NCBI GenBank assembly: GCA_029964075.1
Contig: CM057129.1
Location: 29,627,430 to 29,691,429, forward strand
Length of the DNA: 64,000 bases
Reading direction: 5' to 3'
Source of the DNA: Patiria pectinifera
Taxonomy: Eukaryota; Echinodermata; Asteroidea; Valvatida; Asterinidae
The first letter of the stretch is position 1. Every line of letters begins with the position of its first letter. A program made the position numbers and the translations under genes. Below are positions 11,966 through 25,600 of the stretch, piece after piece. Below the pieces are notes generated by a model. It was given only the letters and a program-made list of their open reading frames with translations. It was not told the origin of the DNA and did not search any database.

Positions 11966-14346
11966 TAGTAGAAGCTCTGTTGCCAGAGCTTAAACTTCAA
12001 TCCAGTCTTGAACCAAGACTAGTTGGCAGCTTCAATCAATCAGTATTCATAGCTGGGGGAAAGGCTTTTTTTGGAGGAAATAATTACATATGATATTCAG
12101 TCCCTCATACACTTTCATGATGACCTTCAATATATGTATACCATCCTTACCTATGTATTGACATTTACATGGAAAATAAAGTGAAGTGAAGTGAAGTGCA
12201 AAAGTGAACTTACCGTTTACAGTGAAATGTCCTGTTGCTGCCAGTCGCACATATAGGGTATCAACATATATGACTCTGGTGTTCCAAATCAACGTAGCTC
12301 ATTCTCGCTTTTGGCCTTGACGGCATTCACTAGCATGCAAGTTAGGGCCTACGTACCATATGCACTCTACATCATGTCTAGTGTATTCCCCGCTCAGGGT
12401 ACTGGCATGACCTAAGTGCGTACTCTATTGAACACATAACACCATGGAGCTAGTTATAGCAATAGCTCCATGCCCTTGCAGAAATCCTTGGCTATTGTAT
12501 AATTGTATACCTACATATGTGCCTTTCTCTACTTGAAAGCGCCCCATACGGAACCCCGTTAACACGCATTCCGTATAGCTGTGAATAATCTGAATGGCCG
12601 GTTTTTTTGTCATTTGCATGTGAGCAAATCACAAACAGTCATGACAAGGACATTGTGTATTTTACTACGTATTTATGAGCACAATAAAATGAGCATGAGC
12701 GCATTTGTGATGCAGAAGAATAGATATAAAACTATAGAGACAAAACGGAACAACGGGTTGATTCGGCTTCCTTCCTTATGTGATGGTCATGCATAAGTTT
12801 AATACCCCCGTTTATTTTTGTTTAGCCTATACTTACCTGATTACATAACAGTTTCTTTATCTACCTGTATTTATTGTAACAATAAATGATTTTATTATGG
12901 TCCCAATTGCACCTTTAAACTATATAGAGAGCGCTTTGGCCACAGTAATCCATAGTGGCGATGTATAATTACACCTGTTCTCAAGTCAGATTAATGCCAC
13001 AAAACTATTTCAGAGTTTACTTTATTCAACTTGATCGAGTCTTAACCTACTTTAAACCACAATAGATATAGCATTTGGGTTGCAGTCAAACCACAGATGG
13101 AGCTCATAGGCTCAGGTGTGCAATTTAGTTCCATATTTTCTAAGTTCCTGTCATGTATGGCTGAAAGTGGAAGCCTAGTTTAGTTTAGCCTTCGTTTTTG
13201 TGCAAGACGCTGAGTTCTTGAATTTGCATCACCACCAGCATCATTACTTTACACCACAGGGTTCAGTGGGGACGTCTTGTGAGTATGTTCCAATTTTACC
13301 CCCCTTGCACCCAATGGTTTTTACATGGCCTTGTAGACTACGGTGTTTCATCGTAGTGGTCCCAATCTGATCTGCTCTGTCAGTGACTAGTCATTTAAAT
13401 TCCATTATACATATTTGCATGCTCTCCCCTGGTTATAATTATTTTGTAAGCGAAGAAGCGCTAATTAAATTCTCATTATTTCTATTTTCCGATATTGCAT
13501 ATACTTGTCCCTTTGTCTGTTATTTTGAGATCAACATCCATGTATGTTTCATTAATTAGTTAATCCTCCCAACTGACGGTCGGGCCCTTTGGGTCGCCGT
13601 TACAATAATATTTTAATTGGAGAGCGCCCTCTATGCTAGGTTTCGCGCGCTTCCTTCATACTGATTTTTGACTTAGCCTCAGCGGCGTTGTTTCGTCTTC
13701 GTCCCACAGGTAATAATCTTTTGCTGTAAATTCACTTTATTTGTTTGATGATCATTTTCTTAGCACTATAAACTATCATACATTACATTACTCATTCTTA
13801 TTTGCCGTTACGATGATTATTTCGTTGATTATAGATGTATTTATTTGACTTTATTTGGGTGAACAGAAAGAGTATCAACGCCAGACTATTCCCTGTTTCC
13901 GATTATCTAACTATTTCTTCTTAAGTTATTGCTTCTTTGAGTATTGAAGAGATCTGATAAATGTTTATATCTTTGGTATTTGCATTATTAGACCTAAGTT
14001 AGATTCATTAACGTTGATTTTGCTTATAACTAATGTATAATTCAAGATGGCGGCCGCTGCCGTAATTTTGGCGCGAACTGCAGAGTGTTAAATATTCTAT
14101 TTGTTTCATTTCTTTTATTTTACTTTTAACTTATTTACTTGATACTGATTTTAGACGTAGACTCACCGACATTGTTTCGTCTTCGTCCCAAACCAGCAAA
14201 ATTGAGATACATTGTTGTTGCCGACTGCCTCTATCTACTCGGCTCAAAATTACAGCAAGGGTCACACTTATATAGTCCTTCTGTCCCATAGCGTTACGGC
14301 CGTATAGGGGCTACGTATTTTGATGGTATTTGTCCCACAATTATTA
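11966..14346. other. Intergenic stretch, no gene seen
   Basis: No convincing ORF or RNA was found. Short features only: a GAAGT pentamer run near 12179-12200, and the word TTGTTTCGTCTTCGTCCCA at about 13687-13706, repeated near 14170-14190, which suggests a diverged duplicate of roughly 490 bp period. Confidence 0.4.
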
Positions 14347-15701
14347 GCTGTTTCGGTAACACACCGAAACAGCTCTTGTTTTCGTTAAGATTTTTTTCTT
14401 TTCTTTTTTTTTTCTTTTTTTTCTTCTCCTTTTTCAGACTTTTTCTCCATAGGTTTAACACACGTTTCTTCCACCAGTCCACTTTGCCACTTTTTAAAAT
14501 CCGATTGATTTCAGACTTGGTACATACTTAGACCACCACCCACAGATGGTCCTAGAAGAAATTTGTGATCATGACGTCATCAGGTGTCAGGTTACATCAC
14601 ATTAAAGATGTATTTTTGCCCATATGTTTTGTACACGTATTAAAACACTCCAGTTTGGCATCTTCGTAAATCCGATCAACTTTAAACTTAATTCATACTT
14701 AGACCACCACCCGAAGATGGTTCTAGACGAAATTCGTGATCGTGACGTCATCAAGTGTCAGGTTACGTCACATTAAAGATGCATTTTTCCCCATAGGGTT
14801 TGTACATGTATTAAAATGCTCCATTTCGGCACTTTCGTAAATCCGATTGACGTTACACTTGGTACACACTTAGACCATCACCCACAGATGGTCATTGAAG
14901 AAATTCGTGATTGTGACGTCATCAGGTGTCACGTTACTTTACATTAAAGATGCACATTTTCCCTATGTTTTGTACACGTTTTAAAACACTCCACCTTGGC
15001 ACCTTCATTAATGAGATCGACCTCAGACTTAATACATACTTAGACCACCACCTATAGATGGTCCTATAAGGTTTTCGTCATGTTGACGTCATCAGGTGTC
15101 ATGTGAAGGCGCCCTAACTTGGCATTTGTTGCAGCCCTGTAACTTTGCAAGTATGGGTCCGATTGCGTTGAAACTTTGCATGCCCTCACATTGGGGTGTG
15201 TTTCGTGTGGCAATAAAGGTGACATCATCGCGACGTCATTAGCTGTCATGTGAGGGCGCCCTAACTTTGCATAATTTCCATATCCCCACGAGTATGCATC
15301 CGATTTGGTTGAAGCTTTGCATTCACACAAACTTGAATCTGTTATACACCAGAATATAGGTTAAGTCAAGGTGACGTCATCGGTCGTCATGTGAGGGCGC
15401 CCTAACATAGCATCATTTGCAGCCCTATATCTTTGTAAGCATGGGTCCCATTGCGTTGAAACTTTGAATGCCCTCATATTGCGAAGTGTTAATGTGAAAA
15501 TATCGGTGGCGACAGTATCACTTCTGTGGTCGTCATGTGAGGGCGCCCTAACCTTGCATCTTTTAAAGCCCTTTATCTCCGCAACTATTCGTCCGATTCG
15601 GTTTAAACTTTGCATGCACTAATAGTCCTCATAATCTCATGTCCTTGTCAAATAATGTAACAGTCGAAACAGCTTGTGTTTGTCCACAAACACATTTCTA
15701 G
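14347..15701. mobile_element. Possible non-autonomous Helitron-like element carrying two tandem-repeat families
   Basis: The left part holds about four ~170-bp units (words CTTAGACCACCACC and TGACGTCATCAGGTGTCA recur near 14530, 14700, 14872 and 15042). The right part holds about four ~145-bp units (TCATGTGAGGGCGCCCTAAC near 15096, 15248, 15390 and 15534). The right end has a hairpin TGTGTTTG/CAAACACA (15675-15694) followed three bases later by CTAG (15698-15701) and then T, the arrangement expected of a Helitron 3' terminus. A perfect 12-bp stem (AGCTGTTTCGGT/ACCGAAACAGCT, 14347-14375) marks the left side, and part of it (CGAAACAGCT) recurs next to the right hairpin. The 5' TC end is not resolved, so the class is inferred. 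Confidence 0.5.
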
Positions 15702-16120
15702 TTTCATTTGTTTCGGTCTTCTGCCGTTAATCTCTCTTGCTTGCCGGTAGCCCTCCATTACCTCACGCACAACCAATTGGTAAGTGTTGTGGCTTGATGA
15801 ACTTAATTGGAGCAGTTTCCGCATAGGCGTTGATTCTCTTCTCCACCTCTGCTGTTATTGTCCGGATCTCACAACCATTACAAGAAGATGTTATCAGAGC
15901 CCGCAATAGCTGTATCCTTGATGCCATGTTCTTGTCACGCCAGATCGCGGTTTCGATTTGGCTAATGCTGAGGTGGCAGCAATCCTTATGATTTCAGCTA
16001 CAGATCTTGCGCATCCTCCGTGATTGCAAAGCCAAATAAGGTACTTAAACTGGGTGACACATTCCAGCTTCTCTCCATCTACTGAGACTTCGACTTCTTC
16101 TTCCGACCCCATCTTCCCTG
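15702..16120 (-). pseudogene. Non-LTR retrotransposon reverse-transcriptase remnant (3' part)
   Basis: Minus-strand translation gives a stretch like VDGEKLECVTQFKYL followed by GGCARSVAEIIRIAATSALAK. This matches the conserved region after the RT core of RTE/CR1-type LINEs ('..V..FKYLG....DGG....I..RI..A..A...'). Degenerate 'CEIRTITAEVEKRINAYAE' follows. Frame breaks and the missing YxDD core show that it is a dead fragment. It abuts the CTAG end of the putative Helitron. Confidence 0.6.
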
Positions 16121-17317
16121 ATAGGCAGTTATGAGTTAATAATGTATTTATGATACATGTACTAACAATGGAGTATCGTATCATGTGAATATTCCTGTGC
16201 AAATCAACACTACTAAAAACTCGAAAACTTGAAGAAAACTAATTAAGTGATGATAGTCTTGAGTTCATTATATTTTGCAACAACGCATGTTTTTATACCC
16301 CAAATAGTTTCATTATCTGTAAATAGTTAAAAGGTTTCAATTTAACACGGGCGTGACCATTTTGAATGGGGTGTGCCATCATGAAATTTGCCGACGGACC
16401 GTCACGCAAAAGAGTGTAATTAATTATTTCCATCCAAAATGATCCCTTGAACTCATTTCTAATTTTCTCCACAAATGTATAATTGGTTAATATTTATGTT
16501 GATTACTTTGAACGGGAATAATATTTCAGGATATAGGATAAGTAAATCGTCAAAATTGGGCCCTTTCATATTGAAAAGTTTTGGACAAGTTGCTCGTCGC
16601 AAAACTGCGTGTACGCGCTCAGTACGTGTGCGCATACCTTGTTCAGGCCCGTCCCCTGATCCCAGACTGGGGGAGGGGGAGGAGGAGGGGGAGGGAGACG
16701 GGGGGTTCTATAAATCGTAAAGTGGAACTTTATGCGAGCGCGGGGTGCGAAGACCTGAGGGTGCGGAGTCCGGGGCCCGCATATTGAAGGCCCTCGGGAA
16801 ATGTTTGGATTATATGCTTTGTGGTGCAATCTGAGGCATTTGCATGGCCACTTTCCCCTGACTTTTTGAATGAAATATGTACTCGTGCATATGGAGATGG
16901 GAGAGGGTCATCAAAGTTGATATATTACATCACAAGAATCACATCAAACTGTAGCTTTACTCTCTTCGAAAGTTGCTCTCTTTAGCTTGATCCATCAATT
17001 CGTAACCACCTGCGAGCGAGAACATGCTTGCACAGCTGTGGCCGTCAACCGCGTATTATGAAGCGACCTCGCGCGCTAGCTCGTGTTGACATGACATAAC
17101 GTACAATCTGTTGCCATGGGTTCAGAATGGATATTAGCTTCGCGGAGTTTTGAGCATAGCAGCGGTGTTTATTATTTACTTTCTCCATTTTCTTCTTCCC
17201 TCTTCCTTTCCCCATCCTTCTCCATTTTTCATTTTCTATTTTGCCGGCACCACTGCCTCAATCCTGCAGCATGTCATTTCAGGAAGCCATGCACGTGTTC
17301 AGTCTAGGGGTTTTCTG
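16121..17317. other. Intergenic stretch with a G-rich tract
   Basis: No gene was found. The stretch 16668-16706 is a dense G-run tract (GGGGGAGGGGGAGGAGGAGG) that could form a G-quadruplex. Around 17040-17080 the sequence is CpG-rich (CGCGCGCTAGCTCG). No ORF with family resemblance is seen. Confidence 0.4.
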
Positions 17318-17640
17318 TACAAATTGTGACCCCAAAATGTGTTCATTGAAAACATTTTCTGACAAAAGTTTGATCATTGGGCCTACTGCCATGTACTGAC
17401 ACAACGAATCACCAAAGAAAAGAAAATGTACAACAGCAAAATAGCCAAAATTCAAGGAACTTTTGGTGCTGAAATAGCCGTAACATTGAGGTTTCTGCCT
17501 GAAATGACATTCCACATTCCTTCATGAATATGGAAATTCGCATTAGCCAAGAAAAAAAAAGGAAAAGGCACCCGAAAAACTACCCTTGAAAATCGCAAAA
17601 CGAAAATTGAAAATCTGGTTAAAAGAAACACAATATCAGG
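17318..17640. repeat. Dispersed repeat, copy 1
   Basis: This segment is diverged but collinear with 21778-22060 in intron 1 of gene B. Shared words in the same order include CGAATCAC[CT]AAAGAAAAG, ACAGCAAAATA, ATATGGAAATTCGCATTAGC and ACCCTTG. It is non-coding, and the ends and class are unknown. Confidence 0.65.
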
Positions 17641-19646
17641 ACTGCATTAAAAACTACATTGTTTGGCCCTTTAAATAGATATAAGACGTCAAATCACCTT
17701 TAATGAGACGTCACGTAACGCAGTATGACGTCATCATGACGTCACCTCAGTTTTCACCTATAACAGTCCCTGTCTATGAAAATACTATGTATCAGCCAAA
17801 TGGGACCTGTATAGTTCTAGTTCTGTATGTATAGCCTATATGGCTTCAAAAATACACCTTTAATGTGATGTTTATGTATTCATGTTATACATACCAATTA
17901 TCAACCCAATTGGACATGCAGTTCTAAATTTAGATATAGGGCATTGATAAAAAAACACCTTTAATATGACGTAACGTGATACTTGATGAAGTCATCACTG
18001 ACGTCACGTCAATTTTCATCTATAACACGTCGATCGCTGTATATGTACAGTATCAACCTGGTTAATGCTTGAAACTGAAGGAAGCTTTGAAATTCACTGA
18101 AACAAAGTCAAAGGCCTGAGCGGAAACCGCTATAATAAGAACTCTCACGATACCAATGGCTAATTCCTTACACATATCGAGTCCAACTTGAGGCTTTTTC
18201 CGAATATCTTAAAAATTACGAGACAATTTTCAAAGAAGGACGAGTAATGTATTTGACATAATCCGAGTTGGTCTTTGCTGATGCCCATTTTCTAAATATT
18301 GCTCTATTCAGTGACCACACATAGTATGACAACGTGTGTGCATTGATGACTGGTTTTTGGTTGGAATCAGTGAAGCAATAGATTTGGGTTGAATAAAGCC
18401 GTATTTTTTGTCAGCAAAAAACAAAAAAGAAAATATGAAATATAATCAATTGATCTGAGATTTTTGTGCCAGGCGTTCTGTATTAAAGTTTCCGGAAACA
18501 ACGAACGGCTTCTGCTAGACTTCATGTCCGTGAGAAATTTCGGCTCAGTCGATATTTCTTGGCAATTAACGGTTTGTTTTTTTCCCTGACAAATTCCTTC
18601 ATACTACAGATATGGAGCAAAACGTTTGCCCCCTCTTAAAAACACACACACAAAAAACATCAGTTGAATTGAGGATTGCTAAAAATTAAATTAAAGATCT
18701 GGTTTAATGTTTGGAAGTTATCGCCCCAGATATCGGCTTCGATCAAGTCTTATCAATGGACACATTTTGGACTATGATCAGACTGTGTAGCAATTAGAGC
18801 ATGAACTAGCTAGTCGCTTAACACGAATGTCCCGCTCGGACTTGCAATTGTGAATTTGGAGGATTTTACATAGGAACATGCTCCTTTTTTAGCTCAGTTA
18901 TTACTGAAACCGTTGCTTTCAACAATTCAGAAAGTGGGCCGTGATTTGAGATGGGCTGCTTAAATGCAACTCACGGTTAGTTATCATGGGGACCCGATTA
19001 TTTTTTCTTTTTTTTCTTGGGGGGGGGGTATTTCCAAACAAAAAATGCTTAAACGGTGTCATTTCTCTTACAATTTCTGTAAACCCTCGATTCTGTATTA
19101 AGTCTAAATTTCGTTGTTTAAATTCTGCAAGAAAGGCAGAAAAATAAAAGTGTATATTTTTGGTAGTTAGGAATTCGCCGATCAAATTTGGTTAGTTCGT
19201 TGTATTTTCTAATAGAATATGGAACGATGCTCTTAAACTGTTCTGTGGTGGTAAATTGAAATATTGTGGCTATTTGTCTGTTTAAGAATAGGCCTGGGCC
19301 TGTCTCACATTGTTTCTTTTAGGATGTCGAAAAGATTATCAAATTCGGACGTTTCGTGCAAAGCAAAGAGCTTGGACAAGTCTAGCATCGTTTATGATAA
19401 TCTAGTAAACATCGTCCCATAGTCATAATCCTTGCTGTACATGTACTTACTGGGCCACAATGGCCACAATACGTTGTGTGCATTATCAACCGGATCGTTT
19501 GACCTTTGAATAGCAGTACCCATCGTGTTCTGAAGACCCATACGTCCGTGCATGGTCCGTGCCACGGTGCAGTGAACTGATAGGACTTTTGCCAATTTCT
19601 ATCATTCATTGTTTCACTGTACCCTGAGGTCTCTCTAAAAAGTAAA
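17641..19646. other. 5' flank of gene B
   Basis: At 17690-18020 there are diverged tandem pieces with repeated TGACGTCA/GACGTCATCA words like those at 14.5-15.6 kb. From 18020 to 19646 I see no gene. The 5' UTR and promoter of gene B should lie here; the bases before its ATG (AAGTAAAATG) have a purine at -3. No TATA box stands out. Confidence 0.4.
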
Positions 19647-22600
19647 ATGCCGGGTCCTCAAATCGACTACCGGCGTGTTGCTCGCGCGGCTGCCGCGACA
19701 GCGCTCGGCTTGCCCGTAGTAGGGGCGGCCTACCTCCGCCTGAAGTACGGGCCGACTCTAGCCGATGACATCGTGAAGTTGTACCATAGCTATCAGGTGC
19801 TGAAACGCCTAAAAAACATGCAGAAAAACAACTTCTTCATGGTTGATTTCTTCGAGTTGCGAGCGAAGGAGACACCGGATAAACCGTTCCTGCTATACCG
19901 TGACGACTCGTTCACATACGGGGACGTAGACGGGGAAGGCAACAAGCTGGCGCGGTTCATGATAAGTCAGGGTGGACTCGGTTGTAAGGACTCCGCAGCA
20001 ATCCTGATGCTGAATGACCCTGGATTCATCATTAGCTGGTTGGCCTTCAGCAAACTGGGAGTCAAGACGGCTTTCTTGAACTACAACCTGAAGGGTCGGG
20101 CCTTACTGCACTGCATCAAGGCTTGTAAGGTCAAAGCTATCATGTGTGGGAAAGGTGAGTTGTGGTGTAGGTCAGTCCGTGGGGGTCAGGGGTGGTAAAA
20201 CAACCCCCCCCCAAAAAAAAAAACCAGCTCCTTCTCTGACACCCCCCACAAATTATGATAATTATACTGTTAATAATATCCACCTGCGCACAGAATTTTG
20301 TCGGAGCCAACTGGGTATTACGTTTTTACGGGGTTATTTATGTAATATAGCGTTGATGATTTCGTCAGATTTGAACAGCGCCCCATTAAAAGTATGGTGG
20401 GACCCCCCCCCTCCACCCCCAACCACCTATTGATATTACGGAGGCCAAGTGTCCGGAGGAAAAATAGACCTGTCTACATTTCAGCATTTGTTGGCTGATG
20501 AACCCCCCTCCCATCTGCAAAAATGCCTGGATCCGCCCCTGAAAGCAGTGGTTAAACTGGGGGCGGGGGGGGGGGGGCACCTGGGGGTGCCACCAATAAT
20601 TCAAAGGGGGGCACTAGTAAAGGCAAATTATATATTATTTTTTGTTAAATTTTAAGATTTGAAATAGGGAGCACCCGGGGCACGTGCTCGTGAACCCACC
20701 CCCTACCCCTCCGCCCCCGTAGTTACGCCACTGTTAAACACAAATATATTCCTTGCACGGTGCGCCATGACAGTTTATCACACAGGACCAAAGACATGCC
20801 CACTGTCATGGGGCAAAATGCAGATGTTTTTATTTACCGTCTATTCAAATGAACTTTGACACGGCATTTTGTATTCATTGCTCACCCTAGCTCTGGTGTG
20901 ACTTGGCTTTTTTTTTGGTGGCGTGTGATATGACTTGAGATAGATGTGTAATATACTCCACTACATTCTGGTAGCAATCACTATAGATTTAATATCATTA
21001 TCTTGGTCCTCAGAGAATCGACCAGAGTGTCGAAACCAATACACCATTATCATATCGCGGCCATCTTGAGTTTTGCCATTCCAGTCAACGTAACCAAAGC
21101 GAGGCTGGAAGGAAAATAATCTGGTTCCTGTTTTTGCACAAAAAATGGGGATGGGGGCGGGGACTGGACTATTTTGACGTTGGTGGCGCCATTTACACCC
21201 CTATTATAGGATTATATTATTTTATGTACTCGAAAATAGGCAACATATCACCACGGTCAAATCGTGGAACCATAAACCCCCCCCCCCCCACCCCCTCACC
21301 CCCTTATGTGCGCCACTGGAAGTATCGGATTTTATGCCAATAATGAAATCGATACAGTACACCTTTGTTATTATTTAACACAGTGTTGGTATTCATTCTC
21401 GCTTGTCCAAATCTTTGCGGGATTTTTTCTGGATCCTTTAATAATCCCTGTTAAAATTCGAACCCAGATTACTTCAGTGCAGAAAATTGTCATTTTCATT
21501 ATAAAAACTATACCAAGGTTACTGGTATGTTCCTCACGTCACGTTAAGGGCCCATGGAGTGAATATTTCTTTGGAGCTTATTTTGTGCTACTTTCTAATC
21601 CTCTTAAGTGCATGAAAACTAATTGACATCCCATTTGGGGTTCATTTTGCTGGAAATTGCACTTTTCTCAACGTTTAAAGTTGTCCATGCTTTTCTAGAC
21701 AACTAAGGGCGTTGTTGCCGTGATATCATTTCTGTTAAATACTCTGTTCATATTTGTGTGTTCTCTATTGAAATGGTGAACCCAAAAATTTGCTTATTAA
21801 AAACATTTGCCAGAAAAGGTTGCTCACTGGCTAACTGCCATTAACTGACACACCAACGAATCACTAAAGAAAAGTTTACGACAGCAAAATATCCAAAATT
21901 CTGGCAACTCTTTGTGCATTGATATGATATCATGTTTTTGGTCATAAATATGGAAATTCGCATTAGCATAAAAACCAAAAAAAGGTACCCTTTTCAATAC
22001 CCTTGGAATGGCAAAAATGGAAATTGAAGATACGGTTGAATAGGACACAAAAGGTACATTTTCAAGAATAATTAAACAAAATTTACATTTCACGCACCCT
22101 TCAAATTGCATACCATGGGTACTACCTTAATAATACTTGGTCATAAATTTGCATTATGTTTTGACAGAACCACAGCTTCTGGAAGAATTGGAGACCATCA
22201 TGCCGGCCATTCTGGACCTCGGGATCAAGGTGTGGGTCCTAGGCGAGGTCAGCGAGCGCCCTCTGTCCTCGGGAATGATCCAGGTCCAGACATGGAACGA
22301 GCGGAGTGATCCGATTCCAAGGAGCGTTCGAGAGGGAATCACAGCCAACGATGTGTCAGTGTACATCTTTACCTCAGGGACAACAGGTAGTCTCTGCACT
22401 GCGGTGTTACATTTAACACCGTAGTACCACAGACTGTGTTACAATTTTACACCAGTCCTTTAAGTTATTACATGGGTTCAATTCACACTCTATTTTTTGC
22501 AGAGTGCCACATTTTGATACCTTTAGTTAACAAATTACACGTTGAACAGCTGACGTAGTGCTTTTTGTAATGGCGTCGTAACTACCTCTGCATCAAAGTG

Positions 22601-25600
22601 TCAACAATCAATAATACGCTGTTAGGAAATAGTTTGTAGAGTTCGTACACTCTAAAAAGGCTCGGGTCAGATTTTACCTAATACTTTCAATGATATACCG
22701 CACAATCGCCAGACCGAGATGTGGTTTTCATCTCGATAATAATTAATATGTATTATAATGATGACTAAATTTTGTAAGTAACGGCTACTGGTTTGACTTC
22801 CCTAGGTTTCCCGAAGCCAGCTAAGTTATCCCATTATCGGTCGTGTGGTGGCAGTGCAGTTATGTCGATGCAGGCCGAGCTGGAACCTTCGGATATCTTT
22901 TACGTCACCCTGCCGCTCTACCACAGCATGGCGTTCGGGATGGGGCTCATGACCACAATATTTACAGGTGAATAGATCCTTATGCGTAGCGACCATCTTA
23001 GCGGGCATCTTTTCTTATTTTAATAATGCAGTTACAATCATATGAAGCACGATATGAGACGCAGGGACCCCCCCCCCCTCCTTTGTGTTTGTTATTGTGT
23101 TACCAGAATCTCAGGAATTCTTTTGAGATATCTGGGGGGCGGGGTGTTAGGTCACAATAATCTAGGGTTTGCATATGGTATGGGGAGTTGGGGGTACCCC
23201 CTTTGTCTCAAATCATGCTGGGTATAGTTACAATGAATGCTCAATAGGCTCACTCATGCACATACCAGCAAAACAAAAGCATTGCATTGTCAGATGGCTA
23301 CTAAGCCAGGGGCAGATCAAGGAATTATTGCAAGGGGGGGGGGTGTTCATGCCTGTCAGTTTTTGTATGTTCGTTTTATTGCGGACAGGCGGACATATAA
23401 GTAATTATTATTATTACAATTGTAAAAAATACCAAACATTTTTTTGGTGTCAGAGTGGGGGGGGGGGATTGAGGGTTCAACCCCCCACTCTGGATTCGGT
23501 TATCCGCGCCTGTACACATGAGGTCTATAATGACCGTATTTTGAGCGAATTGGGACGTTGTGTTAAAGACGCCATAATTCTGGATAAACAGCAGAAATAA
23601 AGACGTTTATTGAAGCAAATTAGCGCTTCACTTTACTCTAAAAAGTCCTTGGTCAGCTCTATTTTGCCTGACAATGTCCAGAAAATGACCCGGAAATTGA
23701 GTCAAAGAAGTATCATTTTGACCTGGAAAAGTGTCACGCCCAATAGAACCGGTCACATCATACCGGGGATTTTGTTGAGTGAAAAATTAAGGATTGTGAA
23801 ATACTTTTTGAATTATAGCAATATGTACAACATGTAGCCTAGACCTGAGCTAGTTACGGTACGTCACCAGCCCAGGATTGACAAATGTTTGTACAACTGC
23901 ACCGTATCGTCATTTGCTCAACATTTACTGAGGAGTTCCCTTAGAAAATATACATGCACTTTTGTCAAGAGTAATAAAGAACTGAATGATTACAAGTATC
24001 ACAACAAAAGCACGTCATGAGAAGACGATCCACAGTACAAACAAATGTTACGTAATATTATTCGGTATCATTCTGCTTGCAATGGGAGGTTGTTTGATCT
24101 GATATCTCTATACACAATTTCGATCAACTAGACTTAAAGTTGACGAAATCCTATTTCTTTCAATCTCTCTGGTGCATAGTGGTTTCCTTCGTAACAAGAA
24201 TTTTCCCTTGGTTTTCTGAAACAGATGTGACTATTGCTTTTCCTTTTACTATTACCAAATGATAAAATGCATTGTTGTCCTTAACATTGGCCCATGCTTG
24301 TTTAACACTTATGAATGCCTTGGATCCGTGGCGCAATCATCACCATGAACAGCGCATGACAGGCTTCTCCCACAAGACGAAGTGTTTAGGATCTAGGAGA
24401 GGGCTGGAGTCGCGGAGGCACTTTCTCGAAACTCAGGGGACGTTACCATCTGCTTCATGCTGTCCTTCAATAGTCTCTTCAAACCATATTGTAGGAGAGA
24501 CTCAGGTCATGGAATTTGCTTTCAGACAGCCAAACATTTGTATAGGTTTACCATGAGTAGACCCTGAATTCGTTCACAACCACTGTAACACTGACAGGAG
24601 ATATTTCGTATAATTTAATTGCGAAATAATTTGGTTCGGCGCGACTCTGCAACGTCATTCTAAAATGTTTGATATCGTTACATACTGATCCTTTTTTTCT
24701 GATTTGTGTGCATCATATGTAGGCTGCACTATCGCACTGGGAACGTTCTCTCCCAAGACTTACTGGGATGAGGTCCGCAAGTATGGAGCCAATGTCATCC
24801 TGTACATCGGGGAGATCTGCCGCTACCTTCTCGCTCAACCACTGGTAAAAACAAAAACACTGGGTAAAGGCTTGATTTAGGCACTTAGCCTACTGTCTTG
24901 AAATGCATGGTTTTACCTCAAGGATAGACAATGCATTGTTTTTTTTCTATACACAAGGTTATTGATGGATAACCTAAATTCGATATAACTCATAGTTTCC
25001 CAAGGTGTTCAAAACATACATCAACTTACAGCTTGGTTTGTCACTTTTGTGGGGATAATAAATTCAACATCTCTCGTGTGATACGTCCTTCCAAATAACC
25101 ATCCTGAAAAGTATACCGAGGCCCACTGCCATTTTGAAAAATGATCTCTCGATCATATGTTATCGGCCTTATGCACGAGTTGGCCATTTTTGTCTAGTTC
25201 CTTGAATGTATTTCATTATTTGTTAACTGTTGAATGGAATGGAGCCAGACTATTTATGCAGGCATAATGCAGCTTTAATGTTCAGGGTTTTTTTTAATCT
25301 GGCTTTAAACATTAGGAAATGTTTAATTACAAATTTTAAATTATTCAGTGAAGCAGTATGGAATTATTTTCTTTCATTTCTCTTCGTAAGTTCCAAAAAT
25401 TAAGATTTTACCTCACTTTCAATTCAATATGGCCGACTCGTACATAAGGCTCATAGAGAAACTTTCAGGATCCATTTCCTTAATTGATCTAGTGCGAATT
25501 TAAAAGAACAGAATCAACGGATCGTGGACTATGGCCTTTTTTATTAGGGTACCATGAAAAACATTCCCCAAATCTGTTCTCGCCAATCTTGTGACATTGC

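Noticed and set aside
15064-15615. Minus-strand ORFs of 84-88 codons with similar sequence
   Set aside because: They are translations of the 145-bp tandem repeat family and have no protein-family resemblance.
9994-19646. A second host gene in the 9.7-kb A-B spacer
   Set aside because: No exon-like ORF with family resemblance was seen, only an RT remnant and repeats. A non-coding RNA cannot be excluded from sequence alone.
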